Source of the DNA: Glaciibacter superstes DSM 21135
Lineage (GTDB): Bacteria; Actinomycetota; Actinomycetes; Actinomycetales; Microbacteriaceae
Reading direction: 5' to 3'
Assembly (NCBI RefSeq): GCF_000421145.1
Contig: NZ_ATWH01000009.1
Coordinates: 62,001 to 126,000 of the forward strand
Length of the DNA stretch: 64,000 nucleotides
The stretch's first letter is position 1, and each line of letters opens with the position of its first letter. The position numbers were made by a program, and so were the translations under genes. Shown here piece by piece: positions 1-7,844 of the stretch. The notes under the pieces were generated by a model. That model was not told where the DNA came from and did no database searches. It saw only the letters and a list, made by a program, of their open reading frames with translations.

Positions 1-1075
1 TCATCGCCTGCACACCGGCGGTGTCGGTGGCGCGCTCTACTTTCACGCTGCCATCGATGATCCCGGCCTTGGCATCTTCAACAGCACTCGCAATGTCACC
101 CGAGAGCGACGGCGTGTCCTGCAGGCTGAGACCACCGTTCTCAACGGTCAGCTCATACGTCTTGGTGCCGAATTTGCCTGCTTCGATGTCCTTGATCGCT
201 TCGACATAGGCATTCTTGAAGTTCCAGAGCACCGAGGTCAGCACAATGTCGGGGTTGTCGACGATCGACGTCACATCACCGATGGTGGCAATGTAGTGGA
301 TCGGGTGCCCGGCATCAGCCGTTTCAATGGCCTGGAGGTAGCCGATGGTCGCGCCATCGCCCATGCCGAAGATGACGTCAGCGCCCGCAGCGATGACCTG
401 GGTGGTCACCGTGCTGCCGCCAGCCGAGTCGCCATATCCAGCGGGGCCAACGTAGGCCACCACAACGTTGATCGACGGATCAACGCTGTAGACACCCTGT
501 GCGAAGCCACCAGCCATGAGGAACCAGTTGAGGTCCTCGGCCGATGCGACAATGCCGACGGTCTGTGTTTCGGTCTTCATCGCGGCGGCAACGCCTGCAA
601 GGTAAGCGCCCTCCTGAGCCTGCGTGATCACAGTGCCGACCTTGCCAGGCTCGTTCTTGTCGAAGTCGACGACAAGAGTGGGAACCCCGGTCTGCATGCC
701 GACGCGGTGGCCGGCGGTATTGAACCCGCTAGCGTGGGCAATGATGAAGTCGTTGCCAGCCTCGGCAACCTGGGTCAGGATCGTCTCGGTGTTGTCGTAT
801 CCGACGTTCGAGTTGTCATCGAGCGTGATACCCAGCTCGTCTGCGGCTGCCTCGGCGGCCCAGATCCCCTGTTGATTCCAGCCGTAATCCGACTCCTTCT
901 CAGGGGTCACGATTGCGAACTGGGTAACTTTCTTCCCCGCGGAGGCATCCCCGCTACCGGCGTCATCGGTGTCGCCACCTCGCCCAGAGCAGCCTGCGGT
1001 AAACAACAGCCCCGCGGTAACTGCCAGCGCTATGCCCACGCGGAGCTGCTTTTTTGTTGAACGTCCAGAGAACAT
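1..1075 (-). CDS. BMP-family ABC transporter substrate-binding lipoprotein (3' end outside window)
   Basis: Reading from an ATG at 1075 (GGAGG ribosome site 5 bases upstream), the protein starts with a basic n-region and hydrophobic stretch ending in a lipobox (LLFTAGCS), so it should be a membrane-anchored lipoprotein. The mature part carries BMP/PnrA-like features: an opening FAIVTPEKESDYGWNQQG-type strand, a GADVIFGMGDGAT stretch and a C-terminal DGSVKVERATDTAG segment. At least 358 residues are inside the window, and the stop lies just beyond position 1. Relatives bind nucleosides, purine-like or other small polar ligands for an ABC importer, whose ATPase and permeases would lie to the left. 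It sits beside an IclR gene and a vitamin B6 catabolic operon, so a pyridine or pyridoxal ligand is an inference from position only. Confidence 0.88.
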   Translation of the reverse strand, partial: MFSGRSTKKQLRVGIALAVTAGLLFTAGCSGRGGDTDDAGSGDASAGKKVTQFAIVTPEKESDYGWNQQGIWAAEAAADELGITLDDNSNVGYDNTETILTQVAEAGNDFIIAHASGFNTAGHRVGMQTGVPTLVVDFDKNEPGKVGTVITQAQEGAYLAGVAAAMKTETQTVGIVASAEDLNWFLMAGGFAQGVYSVDPSINVVVAYVGPAGYGDSAGGSTVTTQVIAAGADVIFGMGDGATIGYLQAIETADAGHPIHYIATIGDVTSIVDNPDIVLTSVLWNFKNAYVEAIKDIEAGKFGTKTYELTVENGGLSLQDTPSLSGDIASAVEDAKAGIIDGSVKVERATDTAGVQAM

Positions 1076-1136
1076 GCTGTTCCTCCAATTTCACTCACCA
1101 TTGAGTTGCAGAGCATTTCCAAGTGGGCAAGCTCGC

Positions 1137-1196
1137 CTGAATTATCACTTTGTAATGCTGAATTATGAAGTTATAAGAATTTCGAAGGACTGTCAA
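1137..1196 (-). promoter_or_regulatory. Promoter of the BMP lipoprotein gene with paired direct repeats
   Basis: On the minus strand a TTGACA (1191-1196) is followed after 15-17 bases by TATAAC/TAACTT (1168-1175) in an AT-rich patch. Two copies of CTGAATTAT (plus-strand reading, 1137-1145 and 1158-1166) are spaced 21 bp start to start, two helical turns, just downstream of the -10. This looks like a tandem operator. About 95 bases of leader separate it from the ATG. Confidence 0.55.
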
Positions 1197-1233
1197 GCAG
1201 TGACCAACGACGAGATGAGAGTGTTACCTTCCC

Positions 1234-1251
1234 GGATTTTCGCGAAAATCC
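1234..1251. promoter_or_regulatory. 18-bp perfect palindrome between IclR and BMP genes
   Basis: GGATTTTCGCGAAAATCC is its own reverse complement. It lies 67 bases downstream of the IclR stop and 38 bases upstream of the -35 of the lipoprotein gene, so it is either an operator or an IclR-side stem-loop. There is no flanking T-run, which favours an operator. Confidence 0.4.
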
Positions 1252-1318
1252 TGGCCACGGCGGCCGAGGCCACCCGCTGATAAATCAACCGGGTCGTCCA
1301 GTCCCGTCAGGGGTGAAG

Positions 1319-2083
1319 CTATTCGGAGTGTTCTTCCTCGAGCACCAATGCCGCGATCTCTGAGGCACCCCGTTTCACTTGTTCGAGCAGTTTGTCCTTC
1401 GCTGCGTCGTCGAGGCGGAATTCGAGCCCAGCGATGGAGAGTGCTGCGATGGTGCGGCCTTCCACCACGATCGGCGCGGCGACCGCATAGATCCCCTCGT
1501 CGACCTCGGATGCCGAGATTGCGTGGTTGAGCTTGGACACAAGTGCGAGCTCGCTCCGAAGCTCATCCACCTCTTCTTTCGGCATCACCTGCTCGAGCTT
1601 TCGGAAATGCTTCTCCCGCTTCTCGGGCAGCGCCGCTGCGAGCAGCACTTTTGGTCCCGCCCCCTTGTGCAGCGGCATCAGGTGTCCCGGCTTAAACGAG
1701 ATCGTTGCTGGCTTGTCCGGAATGACCGATGCTACGCAGAGCACCGAATCCTTCACTCGGCGCAGAATGAGGGTCGTCTCGTGGGTCTCCTCAACGATCC
1801 TCTCGAGTACGGGCTTGCCGATCGCTCCGATGTCGAGAAAAGACTCAGCAACACCGGCCAGCCGAAACAGCTGCGCGGTCAGCGTGTACACCCCCCGCCG
1901 CCGCTCTTCGATGAGGTAGAGCTCGCGAAGCAGCGCAATATAGCGGTATGCGCTTGGTATCGAGATCTCGTAGCGGGCTGCAATTTGTTCCACTGTGACC
2001 TCTGGTGAGGCCTCAGTGAAACTGAGCAGAATCTGCAGTACTCGCCTGGCGCTATCTACGCCTTTTGCTCGGCTCGCTTGCAT
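1319..2083 (-). CDS. IclR-family transcriptional regulator
   Basis: The product has an N-terminal winged helix-turn-helix (about residues 10-65, with a VEQIAARYEISIPSAYRYI recognition region) followed by the IclR effector domain with the usual KPGHLMPLHKGAGPK, EVDEGIYAVAAPI and ALSIAG segments. I chose the ATG at 2083 because GGAG lies 6 bases upstream; a GTG at 2119 preceded by GAGG would add 12 residues. It is the last gene of the minus-strand series starting at 8603 and the gene before the BMP lipoprotein, so it probably senses a pathway intermediate and controls the B6 operons and/or the transporter. IclR proteins commonly govern aromatic and ring-compound catabolism; the actual ligand is unknown. 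Confidence 0.9.
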   Translation of the reverse strand: MQASRAKGVDSARRVLQILLSFTEASPEVTVEQIAARYEISIPSAYRYIALLRELYLIEERRRGVYTLTAQLFRLAGVAESFLDIGAIGKPVLERIVEETHETTLILRRVKDSVLCVASVIPDKPATISFKPGHLMPLHKGAGPKVLLAAALPEKREKHFRKLEQVMPKEEVDELRSELALVSKLNHAISASEVDEGIYAVAAPIVVEGRTIAALSIAGLEFRLDDAAKDKLLEQVKRGASEIAALVLEEEHSE

Positions 2084-2125
2084 AGGGTTCTCCATCCTTC
2101 GAGCGGCCCGCGTCTCCACGACTCC

Positions 2126-2140
2126 ACCTCACTGTGAGGT
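2126..2140. promoter_or_regulatory. 15-bp palindrome upstream of IclR
   Basis: ACCTCACTGTGAGGT is a perfect 7-1-7 inverted repeat in the short gap between the PEBP stop (2146) and the IclR start. Its position fits an autoregulatory operator, although it also overlaps the ribosome site of the alternative GTG start at 2119. Confidence 0.4.
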
Positions 2141-2145
2141 TTGCA

Positions 2146-2601
2146 CTAGCGCTGGTACGTTCCGACGAAGCGATTTTGCTCGACAATAGCATCAGCATAC
2201 GAGGCCAGGAACTCTTCGCGCGATGGTTCGCCGGTCACCTTGCGGCTCAGGGCATAGACCCAGAAATAGTAGTGGTGCTTACCGTGCCCTTGAGGCGGCT
2301 GGGGGCCACCGTACGCTGCCTGACCCATCCCGTTCGGGCCGACTCTGCCAGCCTCGGCGTCGCCGCCCAGCTCTGTTGTGCCCGGATCGATGCCATAGAC
2401 GGTCCAGTGGGTGAATCCCTGCGGCAGCGGCGCATCGGGATCGTGGAGGATCACTGCGAGCTCGACGGCGTCAGCGGGTACGCCGGTGATCGCAAGCCGA
2501 GGGGCCTCGTTACCGGTGTCAGCAGCGAAGCGAGGGTCGATGGCCTTGCAGCACTCGATGTCGGGACTTGAGATTGCAAGATCTTGGATGTTGGGGCTCA
2601 T
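2146..2601 (-). CDS. YbhB/YbcL-type phosphatidylethanolamine-binding protein (PEBP)
   Basis: The 151-residue protein has the bacterial PEBP/RKIP layout: an opening ISSPDIE strand, EAPRLAITGVP, the ligand-site motif DPDAP (about residues 54-58) followed by FTHWTVYGID, and a GKHHYYFWVYAL strand near the C-terminus. Length is normal for the family and no signal peptide is visible. The start ATG overlaps the stop of the upstream hydrolase gene (ATGA, 2598-2601), so the two are translationally coupled. The biochemical role of YbhB/YbcL proteins is poorly defined; nothing in known B6 catabolism requires one, so its place in this operon is unexplained. Confidence 0.9.
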   Translation of the reverse strand: MSPNIQDLAISSPDIECCKAIDPRFAADTGNEAPRLAITGVPADAVELAVILHDPDAPLPQGFTHWTVYGIDPGTTELGGDAEAGRVGPNGMGQAAYGGPQPPQGHGKHHYYFWVYALSRKVTGEPSREEFLASYADAIVEQNRFVGTYQR

Positions 2602-3437
2602 GGGGTTCTCCTTCTATTCGGTGGTGAGGAAGTGTGATGCAGAAAATCGAGGACTATGCGGGTGATGGCTTCCGGCTGTTCCTCTGGCACGTAGTGATCA
2701 GCGTTGGCCACGACCTCATATTGGAGGTCGGGCCGACACTCTCGCGATGTTTCGAACGCAGCCTCGGTCACTAGAATGCTCTCGGCCCCACGCACGATGA
2801 CTGCGGGCGTCGCGATGTCGCGGTAATACCCGGTGAGATCGCTTCGCAGCCCGTGCACGATCTGCAGCATCGCCGAGGGTGAGGCTAGCGGCACAAACCC
2901 GTCGTCTGTAAGTCGGTAGCCGTAGTCTGCCCGACGCTCGACTGCGTCGCGCGGCATGTTCACGTATCGTGCCTGGAGGTAGGCCTCGATCGCGTCGACC
3001 GATTCGAAGGCCTGCGCGCCGGCGCCCACCCTCGACTCGAGACTGTCGAATACCTCGACCTCAATGAATGGTGTGAAGTCAATCCCGACGATCCCGTCAA
3101 CGAGCCCTGGGAACATGGCAGCTGCAGCGATCGAGTTGCGAGAGCCGAGGGAGTGACCAACCAGAATATTCTTGCCGGCACCCCCTAACGTCTCGACTAA
3201 CCCGCGAATATCGCCAGCAAAGTCTTCGGCCGTATAACCCGTCTCTGGCTTGCTGCTGTGGCCATGACCGCGCTGGTCGACGGCAATCACACGCACGTGC
3301 GCGGCCAGGGCCGATGCGATGGGCGCCCAGACTCGATGGTTTGCGGTGACGCCGTGGAGCAAGAAGACGGTGGTGTCCCCTTGCCCCTGCTCGGCGTACG
3401 CAATCTCAATCCCACCTACGGGACAGTGCTCGATCAA
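2598..3437 (-). CDS. Alpha/beta hydrolase, probable (E)-2-(acetamidomethylene)succinate hydrolase
   Basis: The 279-residue alpha/beta hydrolase has an oxyanion LLHGVTANHRVW, a nucleophile elbow GHSLGSRN (Ser96) and a late catalytic His in ADHYVPEE. The stretches AVDQRGHGHSSKPETGY, GIDFTPFIE and HGLRSDL match, from memory, the Mesorhizobium loti amidohydrolase of B6 catabolism (mlr6787). That enzyme splits the ring-opened product into succinic semialdehyde, acetate, ammonia and CO2. The gene follows the FHMPC dehydrogenase by 16 bases and overlaps the PEBP gene by 4. Without the neighbours I would call it only a generic hydrolase; with them the assignment is strong. Confidence 0.82.
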   Translation of the reverse strand: MIEHCPVGGIEIAYAEQGQGDTTVFLLHGVTANHRVWAPIASALAAHVRVIAVDQRGHGHSSKPETGYTAEDFAGDIRGLVETLGGAGKNILVGHSLGSRNSIAAAAMFPGLVDGIVGIDFTPFIEVEVFDSLESRVGAGAQAFESVDAIEAYLQARYVNMPRDAVERRADYGYRLTDDGFVPLASPSAMLQIVHGLRSDLTGYYRDIATPAVIVRGAESILVTEAAFETSRECRPDLQYEVVANADHYVPEEQPEAITRIVLDFLHHTSSPPNRRRTP

Positions 3438-3453
3438 CTCACGTGTCCGTTCG

Positions 3454-4398
3454 CTACACCTGGTCGCTGCTCAGCGGCTGAGGCATCGCCTTGCGCACCT
3501 GCACCAGCTGCTGCACGATCTGGGCACGCTTGGCCGCGACCTCGCCCTCCCCATACTCAAAGAGGCCCTTACCGCTCTTAAAGCCGAAGGTCTGTGCCTC
3601 AACGTTGCTCGAGATAACGGCGGGCACGCCGTCGGTCTTCGAGAGGTCAGGATTCAGGTAGCTCGCTACGTTGTTGTAGGTGTCGAGGCCAGCCATGTCG
3701 AGCAGGCGCATCGGCCCGACGACCGCGAGCTTGAAGCCAATGCCCCAGCGCACACAAATGTCCATGTCTTCTTTCGAGATGATGCCCTCGTCGACCAAGG
3801 CCAGGCTCTCGCGCATGATGGCGTACAGGATGCGGTTCTCGACAAACCCGGGAACCTCGCCCTCGCGCACCGCCTCGTAGCCGAACGAGTTGGCTACCGC
3901 GGTGACTCGATCGCTCGTGGCCTCGCTCGTCTGCTTACCGGGTACAACCTCGATGAGCGGGATCACGTGGGGCGGGTTGGACCAGTGCATGCCCACGAGA
4001 CGCTCGGGGTGCTGCAGGTCCGCTCCGAGTTTGGTGATCGGAATGCCCGAGGTGTTCGACGCGATGATGACATCGGGACCGACGAGGCTTTCGACCTGAG
4101 CCAGCACCTGACGCTTGAGATCTTCGCGCTCGGGCACAGCCTCGAGCACAAACTCGGCACCGGCTAGCGCCTCGGCGATATCGGTAGTGAAACTAATTTC
4201 ACCCTGACGGTCGCCACGGGGCGACTCTAGGTTGTCGAGCACGGTTGCGGCAAGTTTCACGCCGTCCGCTGCGCGCACGAGGGCGTCCTCAACCACGTCG
4301 TAAACCGCAACGTCGACGCCAGAGCGCGCAAAGACCGCGGCGATGCCTGGGCCCATAATGCCCGAGCCAAGTACGGTGACCTTCTTCAGATGTGCCAT
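3454..4398 (-). CDS. 3-hydroxyacyl-CoA dehydrogenase-fold enzyme, probable 5-formyl-3-hydroxy-2-methylpyridine-4-carboxylate 5-dehydrogenase
   Basis: The N-terminus is a Rossmann NAD site (VLGSGIMGPGIAAVFARSG, about residues 9-27) followed by the SNTSGIPITKL and GMHWSNPPHVIPLIEV segments and a C-terminal dehydrogenase domain (PGFVENRILYAIMRE, WGIGFKLAVVGP). At 314 residues it is the size of a hydroxyacyl-CoA dehydrogenase. These stretches closely resemble, as I recall it, the M. loti FHMPC dehydrogenase (mlr6793), which oxidises the pyridine 5-aldehyde to the 4,5-dicarboxylate. Nothing in the cluster uses CoA thioesters, which supports the pyridine role over beta-oxidation. It is 16 bases before the hydrolase and 44 after the decarboxylase. 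Confidence 0.82.
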   Translation of the reverse strand: MAHLKKVTVLGSGIMGPGIAAVFARSGVDVAVYDVVEDALVRAADGVKLAATVLDNLESPRGDRQGEISFTTDIAEALAGAEFVLEAVPEREDLKRQVLAQVESLVGPDVIIASNTSGIPITKLGADLQHPERLVGMHWSNPPHVIPLIEVVPGKQTSEATSDRVTAVANSFGYEAVREGEVPGFVENRILYAIMRESLALVDEGIISKEDMDICVRWGIGFKLAVVGPMRLLDMAGLDTYNNVASYLNPDLSKTDGVPAVISSNVEAQTFGFKSGKGLFEYGEGEVAAKRAQIVQQLVQVRKAMPQPLSSDQV

Positions 4399-4442
4399 GT
4401 GTCCTTCTCCTTTGAATGGAATCTCTTGAAACTGATCCGAAA

Positions 4443-5186
4443 CTAGATCGGCTGGGGCTCGCGGCCCTCAGTGCGGTCCAGCAGCCGGTTGAAGTACTTC
4501 CAGTAGTTTTCCTTCGCGTGGTGCGGGTAGATGCGTGCCGCTTTCTCGATCGACTCGTCGTGGTCGGGAATCGGGAACGTGGCACCCGACGACTCGAGGT
4601 CGATCTGAAACTTCGACGACCACTCGAGAAAGATGCCGCAGAGCAGCAGCTCGCGCACGTCGCCACCGGTGAAGGCGATGCCATGGTTTGCGAGCAGGAT
4701 CGCCTCCGCCTTGCCGAGCTTCTGGGCGACGGCCTTGCCAAGATCAACGGTCGTAACGATGTGGCTCGTTTCATCGAAACGGGGCACACCCTCGACCGCA
4801 AACCAGGCGCCGTGGTTACTCACCGGCGCAAGGACGTTGGTTCCCGCGCCAAACACTGTGGCGTAGTGAGGGTGGGAGTGCCCGACGAAGTTGACGTCGG
4901 GGCGCGCGAGGAATATCTCGGCGTGAAGAGGCCACTCCAGGTGCCGAAATCCCTCGCCCTGCAGCACTTCGCCGTCGAGGGTGACGAGCAGGTAGTCGTC
5001 AGCCGTGACTTCTGAGAGGGCGAGGTGTCCTCGCTTCAGCCACATTCCGCGGCCTTCAGGATCGCGGTACGACATGTGCCCCATTGACATATCGCCGTGG
5101 CCCTCGATTTCGAGGATGCGGTGGACCCGGGCGAGATCGTCAAGCACGCTGCGAATCTCCGGTGAGGGGTTGAATGGCTCACGCAC
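4443..5186 (-). CDS. Class II aldolase/adducin-fold protein, probable 3-hydroxy-2-methylpyridine-4,5-dicarboxylate 4-decarboxylase
   Basis: The 247-residue protein is a class II aldolase/adducin domain with likely divalent metal ligands in VGHSHPHY (about residues 100-107) and in the LANHGIAF loop. Family members are metal-dependent aldolases, epimerases and decarboxylases. In M. loti B6 catabolism the 4,5-dicarboxylate decarboxylase is of this fold and Mn-dependent, and the gene here sits exactly between the monooxygenase and the dehydrogenase of that route. My recollection of similarity to the M. loti protein is weaker here than for its neighbours, so a different aldolase-type reaction remains possible. 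Confidence 0.72.
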   Translation of the reverse strand: MREPFNPSPEIRSVLDDLARVHRILEIEGHGDMSMGHMSYRDPEGRGMWLKRGHLALSEVTADDYLLVTLDGEVLQGEGFRHLEWPLHAEIFLARPDVNFVGHSHPHYATVFGAGTNVLAPVSNHGAWFAVEGVPRFDETSHIVTTVDLGKAVAQKLGKAEAILLANHGIAFTGGDVRELLLCGIFLEWSSKFQIDLESSGATFPIPDHDESIEKAARIYPHHAKENYWKYFNRLLDRTEGREPQPI

Positions 5187-5234
5187 GTTGTGTTCCTTCC
5201 TTCTTATGGTCTGTCGTTCGTTGCGCGGCGGGCA

Positions 5235-5822
5235 CTAAAGCTTCGCCAAGGCTTCGGCCTTCGTCAGACCACCAACACGGGCAAGCGGGCGACCGCCGTT
5301 CGACACTGCAACGCAAATCAACAATTCATCGGGCTTGGGCGAGTCGTCAACGTGCAGCGTGATGCCGTCATAGTAGTCGCGCACATACACCTCATCTTTG
5401 AACGCGAGGGGAATATCGATTGCAACTCCAGCGGCTGAGACCTTCGTCATCGACGAGATCCAGGCTTTGCCGCCACCGATCGCGTCGCGGAAGCCGTCGC
5501 CGAAGATCGTCGTTACGCAGGCCACGACGTGCTCTTGCTCGCCGTTGATGCCGGCGACGCCGCCCTTGCCATAGCCCTCGACCTCGCTGCCGCCAAGCAG
5601 CGCCTTCGCGCGGCGGCCGAGTTCGAATGCGAGCTCGCGGCTGGGCTTCGTCAGCACGCTGAGATCCTGTGCAAACGGTTGTCCCGCGAAGGGGTTGCGA
5701 ATCACAACCCCAACCGCAGCCTTGACGAGGGGCTGGTCCAGCGACTGCCCGGCGAGTTCGGTGACCTCAACTACCGCCGAGTGCCACGCGCGGACCTCGT
5801 AGCCATCAATTTGTGTATTCAT
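5235..5822 (-). CDS. DUF1185 (amino acid synthesis family) protein
   Basis: From the ATG at 5822 the product is 195 residues. An upstream in-frame extension to 5918 lies wholly inside the monooxygenase gene and is not needed. The start overlaps the monooxygenase stop (ATGA, 5819-5822). Recognisable family stretches are GVVIRNPFAGQPFAQDLS, EGYGKGGVAGINGEQEH and the VAIDIPLAFKDEVYVRDYYDG strand. The family has solved structures but, as far as I know, no established reaction. A second, divergent copy lies at 10302-10856, so both divergent operons of this block end in or contain one. I infer a role tied to the pathway but cannot name it. Confidence 0.85.
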   Translation of the reverse strand: MNTQIDGYEVRAWHSAVVEVTELAGQSLDQPLVKAAVGVVIRNPFAGQPFAQDLSVLTKPSRELAFELGRRAKALLGGSEVEGYGKGGVAGINGEQEHVVACVTTIFGDGFRDAIGGGKAWISSMTKVSAAGVAIDIPLAFKDEVYVRDYYDGITLHVDDSPKPDELLICVAVSNGGRPLARVGGLTKAEALAKL

Positions 5823-6928
5823 GCGTGCACCACCGTTGTCGGATCGTACTTGGCCGCCTCGAGCACCTCGGGCGTGAACTGGTTTCCGTTTGCCATGCTG
5901 CGCGTCTCGGCGAACCAAGCCGACTTGTTCTGGCAGCGATCCGTGACCTCACGTTCGCGTGCCTGCCAGTCGACGAGCACCTTCGCCATGTCGTCGCCGC
6001 CCTCGCTTGCGGCGACCGCCATCGAGTAGGCGTTCGCCATCGCGGTGCCGGCCCCCTGAGCCAACGCGGGGCACATGGCGTGCGCAGAGTCGCCGACCAG
6101 GGCGACACTGCCGTTCGACCACTCCTTCAGCACGTTGGTCTGGTAGCCGTCGTAGCGACCCGAGATCTTCGCGGCCTCGCGCAGAACGGGGGCGAGGTAG
6201 GGGTGGCTCTCGACCCAGACGTCGTAGTTGATCGGCACAGCCGATCCTTCCTTGTCTTCGATCGGAGCCATCAGAGCGATATACAGCTCGTCCTCATTGC
6301 AGGGCACGTAGAGCACGCGCAGCACACGGGGTTCGAGGTTCCAGAAGTCGATGACGTTATCCCACGCTTCTCCGCCTCCGAGCTCTTCTTTGCAGCGCGG
6401 CACGATCAGGCGGGTCACGCCATCCTTTGAGCGCGTGCGCTCCTGCTCAAATCCGATCGAGTCGCGCACCTTCGAGTTCACACCGTCCGCACCCACGATC
6501 AGGTCGGCGTGGCGCACCTCGCCACTCGTGAGCGTCAGGCTGCCGGCGGGATCCGCCGCGTCCACTTCGGAGCTAACGCGAATCTCGACGCCGGCCTCGC
6601 GGGCGGTATCGACGAGCGCATCGTGCAGCGCTTTCCGGGTCATAGTGCGCCAGTGCAGACCGTCGAAATCCTCGAGCGACTGGGTTACGTTGTGCATGCG
6701 TGTCTCGTAGAACGGCGGCACCATGGTGTGTGGCAGCAGGCGGTCATACGCGCCAATTGCCTTGAGCACCTGGAGACTGTTGTGCCAGAGCACGATTCCG
6801 GCGCCCAACGGGCGAAGCTCGGTGTCCTTCTCGTGCAGAGTGACGTCCCACCCCTTCTGCGCGAGGGTCGTCGCTGCGACGAGGCCGGCGAACCCCGCGC
6901 CCGCAACCTCAGCTTTTCGCTTGCTCAT
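5819..6928 (-). CDS. FAD-dependent monooxygenase, probable 2-methyl-3-hydroxypyridine-5-carboxylate oxygenase (MHPCO)
   Basis: This is a class A flavoprotein hydroxylase of 369 residues from the ATG at 6928 (AAAGG ribosome site). It has an N-terminal GAGFAGL dinucleotide fold, a GADGVNSKVRDSIGFEQ region and the FAD ribityl motif GDSAHAMCPALAQGAG (about residues 290-305). ELRPLGAGIVLWHN, RMHNVTQS and YVPCNEDELYIALMAP closely resemble, from memory, M. loti MHPCO (mlr6788), which both hydroxylates and opens the pyridine ring. A salicylate or kynurenine hydroxylase is the alternative by family alone, but the neighbouring genes make the pyridine substrate much more likely. Confidence 0.82.
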   Translation of the reverse strand: MSKRKAEVAGAGFAGLVAATTLAQKGWDVTLHEKDTELRPLGAGIVLWHNSLQVLKAIGAYDRLLPHTMVPPFYETRMHNVTQSLEDFDGLHWRTMTRKALHDALVDTAREAGVEIRVSSEVDAADPAGSLTLTSGEVRHADLIVGADGVNSKVRDSIGFEQERTRSKDGVTRLIVPRCKEELGGGEAWDNVIDFWNLEPRVLRVLYVPCNEDELYIALMAPIEDKEGSAVPINYDVWVESHPYLAPVLREAAKISGRYDGYQTNVLKEWSNGSVALVGDSAHAMCPALAQGAGTAMANAYSMAVAASEGGDDMAKVLVDWQAREREVTDRCQNKSAWFAETRSMANGNQFTPEVLEAAKYDPTTVVHA

Positions 6929-7062
6929 GCGGTCGATCCTTTCGCGGCCATCACGCGTCGTGATAGCCAAATCTCATTTGATAATAAAAGTCTTCTGACA
7001 TTGGCGAGCACAAGGCGGGCCTCCCTCAGTGGGAAGCCTGCGCTCAGGCACGCGGCCCCGGG

Positions 7063-7797
7063 CTAGTTGCGGGTGTGGCCACCGTCGACCACGAGCAGCT
7101 GGCCGGTGACCCAGCCCGCCTCCTCGGTCGTCAAGAATGCGACGGCCGGAGCGATGTCCTCTGGCTGACCCTTGCGGTTGAATGCCTGCATGGGCACCAC
7201 GTAGGCAAAACCCTCGTTGTGTGGGCCCGCCTTCACGCCTTCACTCTCGGTGAGGCCAGGGGCGACGGAGTTGACCGTAATCCCATCTTTGCCGAGTTCA
7301 GACGCGAGCGAGCGAGTGAAGCCGATGCTCGCGCCCTTGCCCGATACGTAGTGGTTCGCGTTCGGCGTCCCAGCAACGAACGTGTTGGAGGAGATATTGA
7401 CGATGCGACCATAGCCAGCATCGGCCATGTGCCTCGAGACCGCCTTGGTCACCAAGAAGAGCCCATCAACGTTGACAGCCATGACGCGGCGCCACTCCTC
7501 GAAGGTGAGGTCCTCCCAGGCAACGAAGGGGACGATCGCCGCGTCGTTGACGAGAATGTCGATGCGGCCGTACGTTGCCATGACGTCGTCAACGAGACCC
7601 TGCACCGCTGCAGCGTCACTCACGTCGGTGCGGTGGAAGTGGCCCGAGAGCTCGGCAGCGACCGCTTCGCCCTTCTCAGCGTTCACATCGGCAATCACCA
7701 CGGTGACATCGTTTTTCGCGATGCGACGTGCGATGGCCGCGCCAATGCCTTGTGCCGCTCCCGTGACGATCGCCACACGCCTTTCATGCTTCGACAT
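7063..7797 (-). CDS. SDR-family oxidoreductase, probable pyridoxal 4-dehydrogenase
   Basis: A classical short-chain dehydrogenase of 244 residues: TGAAQGIG cofactor loop (12-19), LVNDAA where most SDRs have NNAG, catalytic Ser136/137, Tyr150 and Lys154. The signatures AAIVPFVAWEDL, SSNTFVAGTPN and SEGVKAGPHNEGF are those I remember from M. loti pyridoxal 4-dehydrogenase (mlr6807), which oxidises pyridoxal hemiacetal to 4-pyridoxolactone with NAD+. The gene starts 47 bases after the lactonase stop. The 134-base gap before the monooxygenase contains a weak hairpin and an AT-rich TTTTATTATC stretch that could be a secondary promoter. Confidence 0.85.
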   Translation of the reverse strand: MSKHERRVAIVTGAAQGIGAAIARRIAKNDVTVVIADVNAEKGEAVAAELSGHFHRTDVSDAAAVQGLVDDVMATYGRIDILVNDAAIVPFVAWEDLTFEEWRRVMAVNVDGLFLVTKAVSRHMADAGYGRIVNISSNTFVAGTPNANHYVSGKGASIGFTRSLASELGKDGITVNSVAPGLTESEGVKAGPHNEGFAYVVPMQAFNRKGQPEDIAPAVAFLTTEEAGWVTGQLLVVDGGHTRN

Positions 7798-7844
7798 AGT
7801 TCCTCTATTCCTTCTTCAATACACACAAATAGTTTGAAAAGGCG

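Noticed and set aside
3454-6928. Reading the minus-strand block as beta-oxidation or salicylate degradation
   Set aside because: Gene-family names alone suggest this, but there is no acyl-CoA ligase, hydratase or thiolase, and the protein stretches and gene combination fit B6 catabolism much better.
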